Shown here piece by piece: positions 34,719 through 43,241 of a stretch of 64,000 bases of DNA; within the stretch, counting starts at the first letter, position 1, and each line of letters opens with the position of its first letter. The notes beneath the pieces are model-generated. The model was not told the DNA's origin. It worked only from the letters and a program-made list of their open reading frames with translations, and made no database searches. Source of the stretch: a bacterium (GTDB taxonomy: Bacteria > Myxococcota_A > Polyangia > Nannocystales > Nannocystaceae); the NCBI GenBank assembly GCA_024742475.1, contig JANSYI010000031.1:1-64000 (forward strand), written 5' to 3'. A program made the translations under genes and the position numbers.

Positions 34719-36980
34719 TCAGGCGACGAAGTTGCGGTTGGGTGTCCAAAGGACGCTCGGCGCCGCAGGCTGGGCCGGCGCGGCCCCAGTCCCTGCCCCC
34801 AGCGGCAGCGCCATGACCTCGCGCGCCGCGTTGATGATCTTTTGTGGCGAGACGACGAGCTGCTCTTCGAGGTGGGCGTTCTGCGGGATGCCGGGGACGG
34901 GGTCCTGACCGAGCACCCGCGTGGCCAGCGGCTGGCCCGCCATCGACTCGATGACGGAGCCCTGCAGCTCGCGGCCCAGGCTCGAGAACACGCGGTCCTC
35001 GTGCACGACGAGCAGGCGCCGCGTCTTGCCGACCGAGTTCAACAGCGTGTCCATGTCCGGCGGGACGATGGTTCGCATGTCGAGCATCTCGACGTCGATG
35101 CCCTCCGAAGACAGGGTCTCGATGGCCTTCTGCACGTAGAGCGTGCAGCGGCCCCAGGTCGCGACGGTGAGGTCGGACCCCTCCCGGCGAATCGCGGCCT
35201 TGCCGAGCGGGACGCGGAAGTCTTCGGGGATGTCGGGTGCGTGCCCCTCGAACGCGATCGCACGCTTGAGCTTGGCGACCTCGGTCTTGTCGGTCGGCTC
35301 TCCGGGGAACGCGTCGCCCAGCGTCATGCGATACAGGCCCTTGGACTCGAAGAACACCACCGGGCCGGTGTACTCGGCCGCGCTTCGCAGCATGCCGTAG
35401 ATGTCACGCGAGGTGGTGGGCGCGCAGATCGTCAGGCCCGGGATTGCACCGTAGAGGCCCTCCATGCACATCGAGTGGTAGACCGCGCCGCCGTGAAGGG
35501 GCTCGGTGGGCAGACGGACGATGACGTTGGCGTGAATCGTACCGCCGGAGGTCCACAGCAGGTTGCCCAGGTAGACCAGCCAGTGAAGCGTGTTGAGGCT
35601 GTAGTCGCTGAACTGAATCTCCGGCAGCGCCGTGGCGCCCTCGTGCAGGGCAAAGCCAGTCGCAGCGCCCAGGATGAGCGGCTCGTTGATCGGCGCGTCC
35701 TTGACCTGTCCGGGGAACTGGTCGAACAGCCCACGGGTCGCCTGCATGACACCACCCTTGGCGCCGACGTCTTGGCCGTAGACCCACGTCATGGGGTTCT
35801 TGGCGAGGATGGCCCCGAGCGCAGCCCGCATCGCGCCGTTGATCGAGATGATCGTGTTGCGACCCTCGGGAGCCGGCTCGACGACCTCGGGGTACGGGTC
35901 ACGGATGTCCTCGAAGGCCGACTCGTACGTGGGCTCGGGCTCGGACTCGGCCTGGCTCATCGTGCCGACGATGTACTGGTCGGCTTCGGTACCCAGGGTG
36001 CCCAGATCGTGCCGCAGGAAGTAGTCCTTCGACTGACCATCCTTGCGGCGAACGATGTCGCCGGCCTGCACCACGCCCTGTTCGACCAGCGCCGCCCCGA
36101 AGTCGAGGAGGGGATCGTGCTGGTCGAACTTGAAGGTGACGTCTGCCGCGGAGCTGTGGTCGTTGAGGCGAGAGAGGTTGCGGACCCAAACGAGCGCAGG
36201 CTTCTGGTTGTCGCGGCAGTACGCCATCGCCTTGCGCTTGGTCTCGTAGACGTCGAGGAAATCGTTGCCGTCGCAGGTGAAGTACTCGAAGCCGAACGCT
36301 TTGGCGTAGGCCTCGAAGTCTTCGATTCCGCGGCCGTCCTCGGGCTTGACGCTGATCGCGATGTTGTTGTCGGTGACGACCAGGAGCCACGGGAGACCGA
36401 GGATCGACGCCCCGGTCATGCCCTCGTGAAGGTCGCCCTCGGCACAGGTGCCATCGCCAACCACGGCCATCGTGACCGCATTGTCGATGCCCTTGAGCTT
36501 GTTGCCGTAGGCGTAGCCGACCGACTTCGACACCTGCATACCCAGCGCCGACTGAACCGGCAGGATGCCGAAGCGCATGTCGTTGAAGTGCGCGGTCATC
36601 TGGCGGCCGCCGCTCCACGGGTCGGTGACGCGAGAAAGCTGCTGCCGCATGTGATCGAGGTGAAAGTCCTCGTACCCCTGCAGGCGCGCCCACAGGGCCA
36701 GCAGCGACGCGCTGCGGTAGTGACCGCAGATCGCGAACCTGTCGAACGACAGCTCTTCTTTGGCAGCGAGCGCGGTCGCGGTGCCGTGAATCTCCTCCCC
36801 CGGTCCCCAGATTGCGAACTTGACGATGCCCTTGAGGCACTCCTGCACGACGCGCTCGACGTGCATGCGAGCGAGGCAGGCCTCGCGGTAGGCGAGGCGC
36901 ATGACGTCGGGCGTCAGCTCGGGGAACTGGCTCAGGCGAGAGAGGTCGTACCGCGGCGAGGTGCTGGGGGCGTCGGGCAT
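34719..36980 (-). CDS. Fused 2-oxoacid dehydrogenase E1 (alpha-beta)
   Basis: 753-residue thiamine-diphosphate enzyme joining E1-alpha (~1-345) and E1-beta (~400-735) in one chain; it decarboxylates a 2-oxoacid and acylates lipoyl-E2. ThDP motif GDGTCAEGDLHEGM...NNIAIS lies in the alpha half. The beta half has EGRNTIISINGAMR, GAKGGVMQATRGLFDQF, INEPLILGAATG and MLDMRTIVPPDMD. The pattern is nearest to branched-chain or pyruvate E1 of the BkdA type (inference). A Pro/Glu-rich linker joins the halves. GGAG precedes the ATG at 36980. No E2 or E3 is encoded nearby; an MBL-fold protein and an NDH-2-like enzyme follow. Confidence 0.9.
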   Translation of the reverse strand: MPDAPSTSPRYDLSRLSQFPELTPDVMRLAYREACLARMHVERVVQECLKGIVKFAIWGPGEEIHGTATALAAKEELSFDRFAICGHYRSASLLALWARLQGYEDFHLDHMRQQLSRVTDPWSGGRQMTAHFNDMRFGILPVQSALGMQVSKSVGYAYGNKLKGIDNAVTMAVVGDGTCAEGDLHEGMTGASILGLPWLLVVTDNNIAISVKPEDGRGIEDFEAYAKAFGFEYFTCDGNDFLDVYETKRKAMAYCRDNQKPALVWVRNLSRLNDHSSAADVTFKFDQHDPLLDFGAALVEQGVVQAGDIVRRKDGQSKDYFLRHDLGTLGTEADQYIVGTMSQAESEPEPTYESAFEDIRDPYPEVVEPAPEGRNTIISINGAMRAALGAILAKNPMTWVYGQDVGAKGGVMQATRGLFDQFPGQVKDAPINEPLILGAATGFALHEGATALPEIQFSDYSLNTLHWLVYLGNLLWTSGGTIHANVIVRLPTEPLHGGAVYHSMCMEGLYGAIPGLTICAPTTSRDIYGMLRSAAEYTGPVVFFESKGLYRMTLGDAFPGEPTDKTEVAKLKRAIAFEGHAPDIPEDFRVPLGKAAIRREGSDLTVATWGRCTLYVQKAIETLSSEGIDVEMLDMRTIVPPDMDTLLNSVGKTRRLLVVHEDRVFSSLGRELQGSVIESMAGQPLATRVLGQDPVPGIPQNAHLEEQLVVSPQKIINAAREVMALPLGAGTGAAPAQPAAPSVLWTPNRNFVA

Positions 36981-37055
36981 GGGGAACTCCGGCAGGAACG
37001 TACGCAATTGGGTGCCGGTGGGTCCACGCGCTGCATCACGTCCGCGCTCGAGTCT

Positions 37056-37108
37056 GACGCGCACGAAAAGGGCGGCGCTCGCGTGAGCACCGCCCTTTCG
37101 TGCGCGTC
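37056..37108. terminator. Strong hairpin terminator
   Basis: 20 bases at 37056-37075 pair with 37090-37108 (one bulged A) around a 14-base loop. The arms contain AAAA/TTT tracts, so it works from either side. It ends the FHA gene transcript and separates it from the E1 operon. Confidence 0.85.
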
Positions 37109-37123
37109 CAGCTGCCGCGCAGG

Positions 37124-39169
37124 CTACTGGTGCGGATAGCCTCCGCCTGGCGGCGGGTAGCCTCCCGGCGGCGGGTAGCCGCCCGGCGCGGGCTGCTGAC
37201 CGGGCGCCGGATAGCCTCCAGGCGCGGGCTGACCACCGGGTGCGGGGTAGCCGGGTGCCGGCTGTTGACCGCCCGGCGGCGGGTAGCCTCCCGGCGCGGG
37301 CTGTTGACCGCCCGGCGGCGGGTAGCCTCCCGGCGCGGGCTGCTGACCACCCGGCGGCGGGTAGCCTCCCGGCGCGGGCTGCTGACCACCCGGCGGCGGG
37401 TAACCCGGCTGAGGCGGCTGGCCTCCAGCCGGCGGATAACCCGGCTGAGGCGGCTGGCCTCCAGCCGGCGGATAACCCGGCTGAGGCTGTTGGCCCCCCG
37501 CGGGCGGGTAGCCCGGCTGGGGTGGCTGACCTGCCGGCGGCGGATATCCGCCGGGCGCGGGCTGCCCGGGCTGCTGCCCGAACCCACCCGGTGCTGGCTG
37601 CTGCTGGGGCGCAGGGTAGCCGCCCGGCGCAGACGCTCCGCCTCCACCCATCTCGGCGTCCATGCGCTCCATGGCAGCGCGCGCTTCGGCTTCGACGTCG
37701 GCACCTTCGTGCTGCTTGCGCAGCGCGAAGTACTGGTGAAGTCCGGTCGAGACGACGAGCCCGATCATGAAGCCGTAGCCCATCATGCCGAGCAACATCG
37801 CGACGAGCCAACCGACGTAGGGGATGATGCCCCACAACGAGAAGCCGATCGACGCCACGATGTTGCCGCCAATCGCCGCGACGAAGGTCCCGAGGATGAC
37901 GCGGCCCAGATCCATCTGAAGGATCTGAATGCCTCGGCTCAGGGCCTCGCCCTTCTCCTTGCCTTCGATGATCATCGACGGCAGGCCGCCTGCAGATCCG
38001 GCGAACGGAATGATCACCGCCAAGAGGGCGCTGATCCAGTTGCTGACCAGGTCACGCATCGCGTACTTGACCGCGGTGCCCGGCGACACCTCCATGCCCA
38101 GGCGCGAGCGCACGAGCATGATTCCCACCGCGTACATGAGCAGCGGCGCGATGAAGCCGACCAGCGGAAGCACGATGGCGCCCCCGACCAAGACGGCGGG
38201 CACCAGGATCGGCTTGAGCTGCGCGAACCCAGCTTTGACGTCGGAGATGAAGCCTCCCTCGGCGTCTGCACCCGCGAACGGGTCGTTTTGGTGCTGCGGG
38301 GGTTGGTGCTGCGCGGGCTGCATGGCGCCAGGCTGACCGGGATAGCCCGGCTGCTGCTGGAAACCACCGGGCTGACCCATTGGCTGGGGCGGCTGCCCGG
38401 GCATGCCACCGGGAGGCTGGCCGGGCTGTCCCATCGGCGGCTGCCCTTGCATGCCGCCTGGCGGTTGGGCCATGCCGGGAGGTTGCCCCGGCGCAGCGCC
38501 TGGCGGTTGCCCGGGGTAACCCGGCTGCGGAGGTGCGCCTCCCATCGGCGGCCCACCCGGTGCAGCACCTGCACCCGGAGGCTGCCCCGGATAACCCGGT
38601 TGCGGCGCGGGTGCGGGCGCTGCCATGGGTGCGGGCGCCGGTGCGGGCGCTGCCATCGGAGCGGGCGCCGGTGCCGGGGCGGGGCCACCGGGCATCCCGG
38701 GCCGAGGAGGACCCGGTGGTGGACCTGCGGGCTTGACCTGCGGCGAGGCGCCGGGGATCGGCGGAGCGGCAGGCGCCGCGAACGGCGCCTGGCCACCCGG
38801 AGGTGCGGCTGGAGGCGGCGCGGCGCCGGCCCCCGCGAACATCGTCTTGCTTTGCCCCACGGCGCCGGGAAAGTCGATGTGCTGCACCGTGATGACAGAC
38901 TGTCCCAAGCGGACAGCCTGGCCGATGCCGAGCTCTACGGGAGCCTGGATGCGCTCTCCGCTGGGCAGGAACGAGCCGTTCGTCGAGCCGAGGTCCTGGA
39001 ACACGAGGCGGCCACCTTGGAACCGCATCTCGGCGTGGCGGCCTGAGACTTGGGGGTCCTGGAGGGCGATGTCGCCGACATCACGTCCGAGGACGATCGT
39101 TTCCTTGTCGAATGATTTGGTTTCGGGGGGTCGTCCCGCGTACTGAACGTACAGGGTATACAGCGCCAT
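37124..39169 (-). CDS. FHA-domain membrane protein with Pro/Gly/Gln-rich tails
   Basis: 681-residue protein. FHA domain at residues ~1-95 (LGRDVGDIALQDPQVSGRHAEM, LGSTNGSF). A long Pro/Ala/Gly/Met/Gln linker to ~residue 330. A membrane region of about five hydrophobic segments (~345-520; VLVGGAIVLPLVGFIAPLLMYAVG, IIPYVGWLVAMLLGMMGYGFMIGL). Then a C-terminal Gly/Tyr/Pro/Gln tail made of 13-residue units. The architecture parallels the protein at 827-2590, and the FHA domains share the phrases RPPET and SGRHAE, so these are paralogues with different membrane modules. ATG at 39169 with AGGAG. Likely reads Thr phosphorylation by Hanks kinases at the membrane. Confidence 0.88.
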   Translation of the reverse strand: MALYTLYVQYAGRPPETKSFDKETIVLGRDVGDIALQDPQVSGRHAEMRFQGGRLVFQDLGSTNGSFLPSGERIQAPVELGIGQAVRLGQSVITVQHIDFPGAVGQSKTMFAGAGAAPPPAAPPGGQAPFAAPAAPPIPGASPQVKPAGPPPGPPRPGMPGGPAPAPAPAPMAAPAPAPAPMAAPAPAPQPGYPGQPPGAGAAPGGPPMGGAPPQPGYPGQPPGAAPGQPPGMAQPPGGMQGQPPMGQPGQPPGGMPGQPPQPMGQPGGFQQQPGYPGQPGAMQPAQHQPPQHQNDPFAGADAEGGFISDVKAGFAQLKPILVPAVLVGGAIVLPLVGFIAPLLMYAVGIMLVRSRLGMEVSPGTAVKYAMRDLVSNWISALLAVIIPFAGSAGGLPSMIIEGKEKGEALSRGIQILQMDLGRVILGTFVAAIGGNIVASIGFSLWGIIPYVGWLVAMLLGMMGYGFMIGLVVSTGLHQYFALRKQHEGADVEAEARAAMERMDAEMGGGGASAPGGYPAPQQQPAPGGFGQQPGQPAPGGYPPPAGQPPQPGYPPAGGQQPQPGYPPAGGQPPQPGYPPAGGQPPQPGYPPPGGQQPAPGGYPPPGGQQPAPGGYPPPGGQQPAPGGYPPPGGQQPAPGYPAPGGQPAPGGYPAPGQQPAPGGYPPPGGYPPPGGGYPHQ
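37262..37417. repeat. 39-bp tandem repeat in FHA protein tail
   Basis: About four 39-base units encode the 13-residue unit GGYPPPGGQQPAP, with further degenerate copies on either side to ~37530. Confidence 0.8.
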
Positions 39170-39291
39170 CGAGGCTCCTGTTCGGGTTGGCCGGTGGATT
39201 GTCACAACGCGCGGCGCTTCGCGCAACCGAACGCTGCAACAATCCCGGACCGGAACGTTTGACCATCCCCGCGCCGTGACGTAGAGGCCTG

Positions 39292-41013
39292 GTGCGCGAA
39301 TCCACCGTGTCCGACTCGAGCCCCCCCTCCACCCGAGGAGACGCCGTCCCAGCCCACGCGGATGCCGCAGGCGTACCCTGGGACGCATCCACCGTCCGAG
39401 GCCTCCTCCAGCGCGTCGACGAGGGCGCGATGTGGGATTTGGTAGTCGTCGGCGCGGGGATCAGCGGGGCCGGCGTGGCACGGGACGCCGCGCGGCGGGG
39501 CCTGAGCGTCGTGGTCATCGACGCGGCCGACGTCGCCTGCGGGACCAGCTCCCGCTCGACGCGCCTCATTCACGGCGGCGTCCGCTACCTCGAACAGGGA
39601 CAGATCGGCCTCGTCTACGAGGCGCTGCGCGAGCGTTCTCGACTCTACAAGACGGCCGAGCACCTCGTGGAGCCGACGCGCTTCCTCTTTCCTGCCTACC
39701 GCGGAGATCGCCTCGGCCCGTGGATGCTGCGCATGGGGCTCACCCTCTATGACGCGCTGAACCTCTTTCGCGGCGAGGGACACGACGCGCTCGACAGCCA
39801 GCGGTGCCTCGAGCTCGAGCCGCTGCTCGCCCCCGAGGGGCTCAGAGGCGCCGTCGTCTACGAAGACGCGGTCACCGACGACGCCCGGCTCACGCTCGCG
39901 GTGCTGCAGGACGCGCGTCGGCACGGCGCCGACGTCCTGACCTACAGCCCGGTCGAGCGGTTGGAGCGGAGGGGCGACGGAATCGACGTCTACCTCGACG
40001 ACGGCAAGACGATCCGCGGCCGTGAAGTCGTCGTCGCGACCGGCCCATGGACGGGACCCGCGCTGCTTGGACGACCCGGCGAGCACGTCGTGCACAAGTC
40101 CAAGGGCGTGCATCTGGTGCTGCGCTCCGAGGACGTTCCCGTCGATCGGCCCGTCGTCATTCAGGCGCCCGGTGACGCTCGGCGCATCCTCTTCGTCGTG
40201 CCGTGGGGAACGCGAACCTACGTCGGCACGACCGATACGCCCTACGAAGGCGACCCACAGGGGTGCGGCGTTGCTCCGCACGAAGAGAGCGAGCTGCTCT
40301 CGACGATCGCTCGCGTGATGCCCGGCGCTCGCCTCGAGCCGGAGGCCATCATCAGCGCGTGGGCGGGCGTTCGGCCACTCGTGCGTCCCGAGGGCGCCGT
40401 CGAAGACTCGGCGGAGCTCAGCAGGAAGCACCGGATCGTGCGCGGTGAGAGCGGCGCGCTGGGGCTCGTCGGCGGCAAGCTGACCACGTTTCGGGCGATG
40501 GCCGAAGAGGTCGTCGACGAGGTCGTACGCCGTCTACGACCCCGCTGGCCCGAGAACCGACCCGCGCCGGGTCCATGCTCGACCGCCGAGTCGCCGCTGG
40601 TCCCGCTCGAGCCCCCGACCGCGCAGGAGCGGGCGGACCCGCTGTTCGCGGATCTCTACCCCCGACACGGTCCCGCCGCCCGACTGCTCGCCGCCCGCGC
40701 CCGCGGCGTTCCCGAGCTGGAGGCTCGCATCGTCCCCGACCTGCCCTACCGCCGGATCGAGCTGCACCATGCGATCACCCACGAGGGGTCTCGGCACGTC
40801 TCGGACGTACTCCGGCGCCGAGTGCCGCTGGCGCTCACGGATCCCGGGCTGGGCGGGTCCGTCGCTCGCGAGGTTGCGCAGCGCCTCGTCAGCGCCCGAG
40901 GGGGGAGCGCGGTCGAGGTCGAGGACGAGCTAGACCGCTATCGTGCGGAGATCACTCGCGAGACTCGGCGTGTGCCCCGAATCGACCCCTCCGACCCCCA
41001 CACATCGGGGTAG
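39292..41013 (+). CDS. glpD: Aerobic glycerol-3-phosphate dehydrogenase
   Basis: 573-residue FAD enzyme oxidising glycerol-3-phosphate to dihydroxyacetone phosphate and reducing quinone. The FAD motif VVGAGISGAGVARDAARRG (residues ~52-70) is followed by the GTSSRSTRLIHGGVRYLEQG signature. The segment WGTRTYVGTTDTPYEGDP and the C-terminal GKLTTFRAMAEEVVD also match the family. A ~45-residue N-terminal extension precedes the core and is Ser/Pro/Ala-rich. An internal start at V/M47 (GAMWDLVVVG) is possible. A gene of unknown function follows after 9 bases and is probably co-transcribed. Confidence 0.93.
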   Translation: MRESTVSDSSPPSTRGDAVPAHADAAGVPWDASTVRGLLQRVDEGAMWDLVVVGAGISGAGVARDAARRGLSVVVIDAADVACGTSSRSTRLIHGGVRYLEQGQIGLVYEALRERSRLYKTAEHLVEPTRFLFPAYRGDRLGPWMLRMGLTLYDALNLFRGEGHDALDSQRCLELEPLLAPEGLRGAVVYEDAVTDDARLTLAVLQDARRHGADVLTYSPVERLERRGDGIDVYLDDGKTIRGREVVVATGPWTGPALLGRPGEHVVHKSKGVHLVLRSEDVPVDRPVVIQAPGDARRILFVVPWGTRTYVGTTDTPYEGDPQGCGVAPHEESELLSTIARVMPGARLEPEAIISAWAGVRPLVRPEGAVEDSAELSRKHRIVRGESGALGLVGGKLTTFRAMAEEVVDEVVRRLRPRWPENRPAPGPCSTAESPLVPLEPPTAQERADPLFADLYPRHGPAARLLAARARGVPELEARIVPDLPYRRIELHHAITHEGSRHVSDVLRRRVPLALTDPGLGGSVAREVAQRLVSARGGSAVEVEDELDRYRAEITRETRRVPRIDPSDPHTSG

Positions 41014-41022
41014 CCTGGCGCC

Positions 41023-41829
41023 ATGCAAGCCCTCGACCGGCTGCTCGCCTTGGTGTGCCGAGAACTCGGCGCCACTCGGGCGTGGATCGAGTACGCGAGC
41101 GCGCCGGCGACCGACGTCGTCTCCGCGCCGGTGCGCGATGGATGGATGATCTGTGCGGACGTCGACGACGCAACGGACGACACGCAGGCACTGCTCGAGG
41201 GACTCGCCGCGTCCTTCGACCGCGTGCTGCTCGAAGCCGCCGGCGACGCCCCAACCCCCGCGCAGCCATCCGAGAGCGGCGAGAGGCTTCGCGAGGCGCT
41301 CGACGTCTTGGTGTCGAAGGTCGGCGCGCACGCGGCGTGGGTCTTCGACGAGCGCTCGCCGGTGCTGTGGGGTGCTTCGAGCGACGGCAACTGGCTCACC
41401 GACCTCGGGCGCGCGCGGGTCATCGGCCAGACCCTCGGCGATCATCCGCCACAGCTGATCATGGGATGGGCCGGCGGGCAGCAGCTCCCAGCGGCCCCCG
41501 CCGAACTCGCCCCGCACCTGCCGACGATCGCCGCGGCGGCCGAGTCGATCCCCGCCGAGCGGTTGATCACCACGTGGGCCGCCGTCGGCGAGGCCTCGAC
41601 GCAAGCGGGCGCCTGGGCGTGGGACCGCGGATCCCTGCACGTCCGCGTCAGGCCACTGGCAGGGATCTATCGGCTGCTCGTGCTCTTCGAGGGGGAGTTC
41701 TCTCCGCTGCACGCCGAGACCACGATCAATCGAGCGCTGCCGGTCATCGAGCGGCTGGTCACCGACCATCCGCCGGTCGACCCGACGCCCAAGGGCGCGA
41801 GGATCCACGCCTTCGTTCGGCCGGAGTGA
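41023..41829 (+). CDS. Protein of unknown function
   Basis: 268-residue cytoplasmic protein without signal or membrane segment. Two similar-looking alpha/beta halves: residues ~1-75 (RAWIEYASA...WMICADVDD) and ~85-260 (GAHAAWVFDERSPVLWGASSD...YRLLVLFEGEFSPLHAETTINRALPVIERLV). The second half resembles Roadblock/LC7 or GAF-type small-molecule or GTPase-partner folds, which is a visual resemblance only. It follows glpD by 9 bases. Convergent with the small membrane protein gene (18-base gap). Confidence 0.6.
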   Translation: MQALDRLLALVCRELGATRAWIEYASAPATDVVSAPVRDGWMICADVDDATDDTQALLEGLAASFDRVLLEAAGDAPTPAQPSESGERLREALDVLVSKVGAHAAWVFDERSPVLWGASSDGNWLTDLGRARVIGQTLGDHPPQLIMGWAGGQQLPAAPAELAPHLPTIAAAAESIPAERLITTWAAVGEASTQAGAWAWDRGSLHVRVRPLAGIYRLLVLFEGEFSPLHAETTINRALPVIERLVTDHPPVDPTPKGARIHAFVRPE

Positions 41830-41847
41830 TCGGCGAGAAGGATCCCG

Positions 41848-42075
41848 CTACGAAAAGATCCAGACGAACGCGCGGGTGAACCAGGACTCATGGAAGTTCG
41901 CGCCGACCAGGACGCCTCCACCAAAGATCCCTCCGAGCACCGCGCCCGGCAGCGCGACCCAGCCCAGCGCCCACGACAGCCGGCTCTTCTGGGGCGCCTC
42001 GTCCGAGGAGTCCTTCTTTGCGACGGCGCCTTCACTGGGCGCGAGCTTGCCGCCCTTGCTTGCGGGCTCACTCAT
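41848..42075 (-). CDS. Small single-span membrane protein
   Basis: 75 residues: a charged Lys/Glu/Ser N-terminal half, then one Gly-rich hydrophobic segment (WALGWVALPGAVLGGIFGGGVLVG) and an aromatic C-terminus SWFTRAFVWIFS. Its ATG overlaps the stop of the metzincin gene by 8 bases, indicating coupled translation. It may be a partner or regulator of that membrane-anchored protease (inference). Confidence 0.65.
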   Translation of the reverse strand: MSEPASKGGKLAPSEGAVAKKDSSDEAPQKSRLSWALGWVALPGAVLGGIFGGGVLVGANFHESWFTRAFVWIFS

Positions 42076-43120
42076 CGGATGCCTCCTGGGGTGGCGTGGC
42101 GGGTCCTGCGACCGTCATTGCGCCCTGAGGCGCGAACGGCTTGTCCTTGCGCGCGAGGATGCGGGCTCGGTTGGTGGCGTCGATCCATGGAGCAGCCTGA
42201 GGAGGGACGGTGGCGTAGCTCATCCAGCTACCCGACGCGTATTCCGGCGCGGCGGGGTCGGTGATGTCGAGCGCCCCGAAGAGATGGCCGAGCTCGTGGA
42301 GGAGGCCGCGCACGTGCGCGCGCCGGCGACCCGGCTGCGCGTACACGACCGCCGCGGAGCCGTTGTAGGGGCCATCTTCGGCGGGAGTGTACGCCTTGCC
42401 GGACGTCCGATCGTCGAGAGGGCGGCCCGTGAAGCCGAGCACGAGCTGGGCCGCCTCGCGAGGGCGCTCCTCGACATCCTCGAGCAGCTCGCCGGCAGAC
42501 ATCCCAGCGGTGGGGACACCCCAGCGGCCCACCGAGGCCAGCTCGAGCGTGACGCCGAATTGCTTCTCGTAGACCGACGACGCCTGGCTGATCGTGCGCT
42601 GCACGTAGTCGATCCAGTCGGGGTGCTGCTCGACGAGCGCGTCGTCGACGAGGACCTTGACGCTGACGGTGACGGGCACGCCCAAGCGACCGCCGAGCGC
42701 AGCGTCGAGCGGGTCGACCTGCGTCTCGGGCAGCGTGTCGGGAGTAGGGACGGGCTCGGGTTTCGCCTCGGGCTCGGGCTTCGCCGCGGGCTCGGGTTTC
42801 GCCTCGGGCTCGGGCTTCGCCGCGGGCTCGGGCTTCGCCGCGGGCTCCGGCTTCGCCGCGGGCTCCGGCTCGGGCTCGGGTTCCGCCTCGGGCTCGGGTT
42901 TCGCCTCGGGCTCCGGCGTGCCGTCTTCGGCAGGATCGTCCTCGTGGGCGGGAGCGACCTCGACGTCGAGCCCCAGCCACTCCTTCTCGAACGACGTGAT
43001 GCCGTGACGGTAGAGGTCGCCGACGTAGACTCCGTAGCCAAAGAGGCCCAAGACGACGAGCAACGGGGTGCCGAAGAGCAGCACGAGCTTCCCTACGGCC
43101 TTGACGCGCTTCCAGTTCAT
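42068..43120 (-). CDS. Membrane-anchored metzincin-type zinc protease
   Basis: 350-residue protein. An N-terminal membrane helix (~10-30) is followed by a stalk of Glu-Pro/Lys-Pro repeats (~68-112), then a catalytic domain. The zinc site reads HELGHLFGALD with His275, Glu276, His279 and Asp285 (HExxHxxGxxD), and a Met-turn candidate SWMSY has Met300. HExxHxxGxxD with Asp as third ligand is the snapalysin-like arrangement; most metzincins use His. The rigid EP/KP stalk suggests the enzyme works away from the membrane, in the periplasm. Translationally coupled to the 75-residue membrane protein; radC lies 121 bases upstream on the same strand. Confidence 0.82.
   Translation of the reverse strand: MNWKRVKAVGKLVLLFGTPLLVVLGLFGYGVYVGDLYRHGITSFEKEWLGLDVEVAPAHEDDPAEDGTPEPEAKPEPEAEPEPEPEPAAKPEPAAKPEPAAKPEPEAKPEPAAKPEPEAKPEPVPTPDTLPETQVDPLDAALGGRLGVPVTVSVKVLVDDALVEQHPDWIDYVQRTISQASSVYEKQFGVTLELASVGRWGVPTAGMSAGELLEDVEERPREAAQLVLGFTGRPLDDRTSGKAYTPAEDGPYNGSAAVVYAQPGRRRAHVRGLLHELGHLFGALDITDPAAPEYASGSWMSYATVPPQAAPWIDATNRARILARKDKPFAPQGAMTVAGPATPPQEASDE
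42752..42905. repeat. Low-complexity Glu-Pro/Lys-Pro coding repeat
   Basis: Imperfect 12- to 18-base repeats of GGCTCGGG-TTCGCC type encode alternating PEPEAK/PEPAAK units in the protease stalk. Confidence 0.75.
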
Positions 43121-43241
43121 TCGCGGCTCCCTCGCAGTGTAGCCCCTGTGAACCGAGGCGGGCGCCCTCTATTCCCTGCCCCTCGAACTCCCCGCTTGCG
43201 GCGGGCCACGGTCCTGGCGACGCCGGGCCGCGCGCAACGCG

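Noticed and set aside
33882..37139. 1085-codon open frame on the plus strand
   Set aside because: It is antisense to the fused E1 gene; its composition is arginine/histidine/valine-rich with no domains.
37130..37540. Tandem repeats resembling a CRISPR array
   Set aside because: 39-base units are contiguous without unique spacers, in frame and encode GGYPPPGGQQPAP; they are protein repeats.
42752..42905. Repeats as a regulatory satellite
   Set aside because: They lie in frame inside the protease gene and encode the EP/KP stalk.
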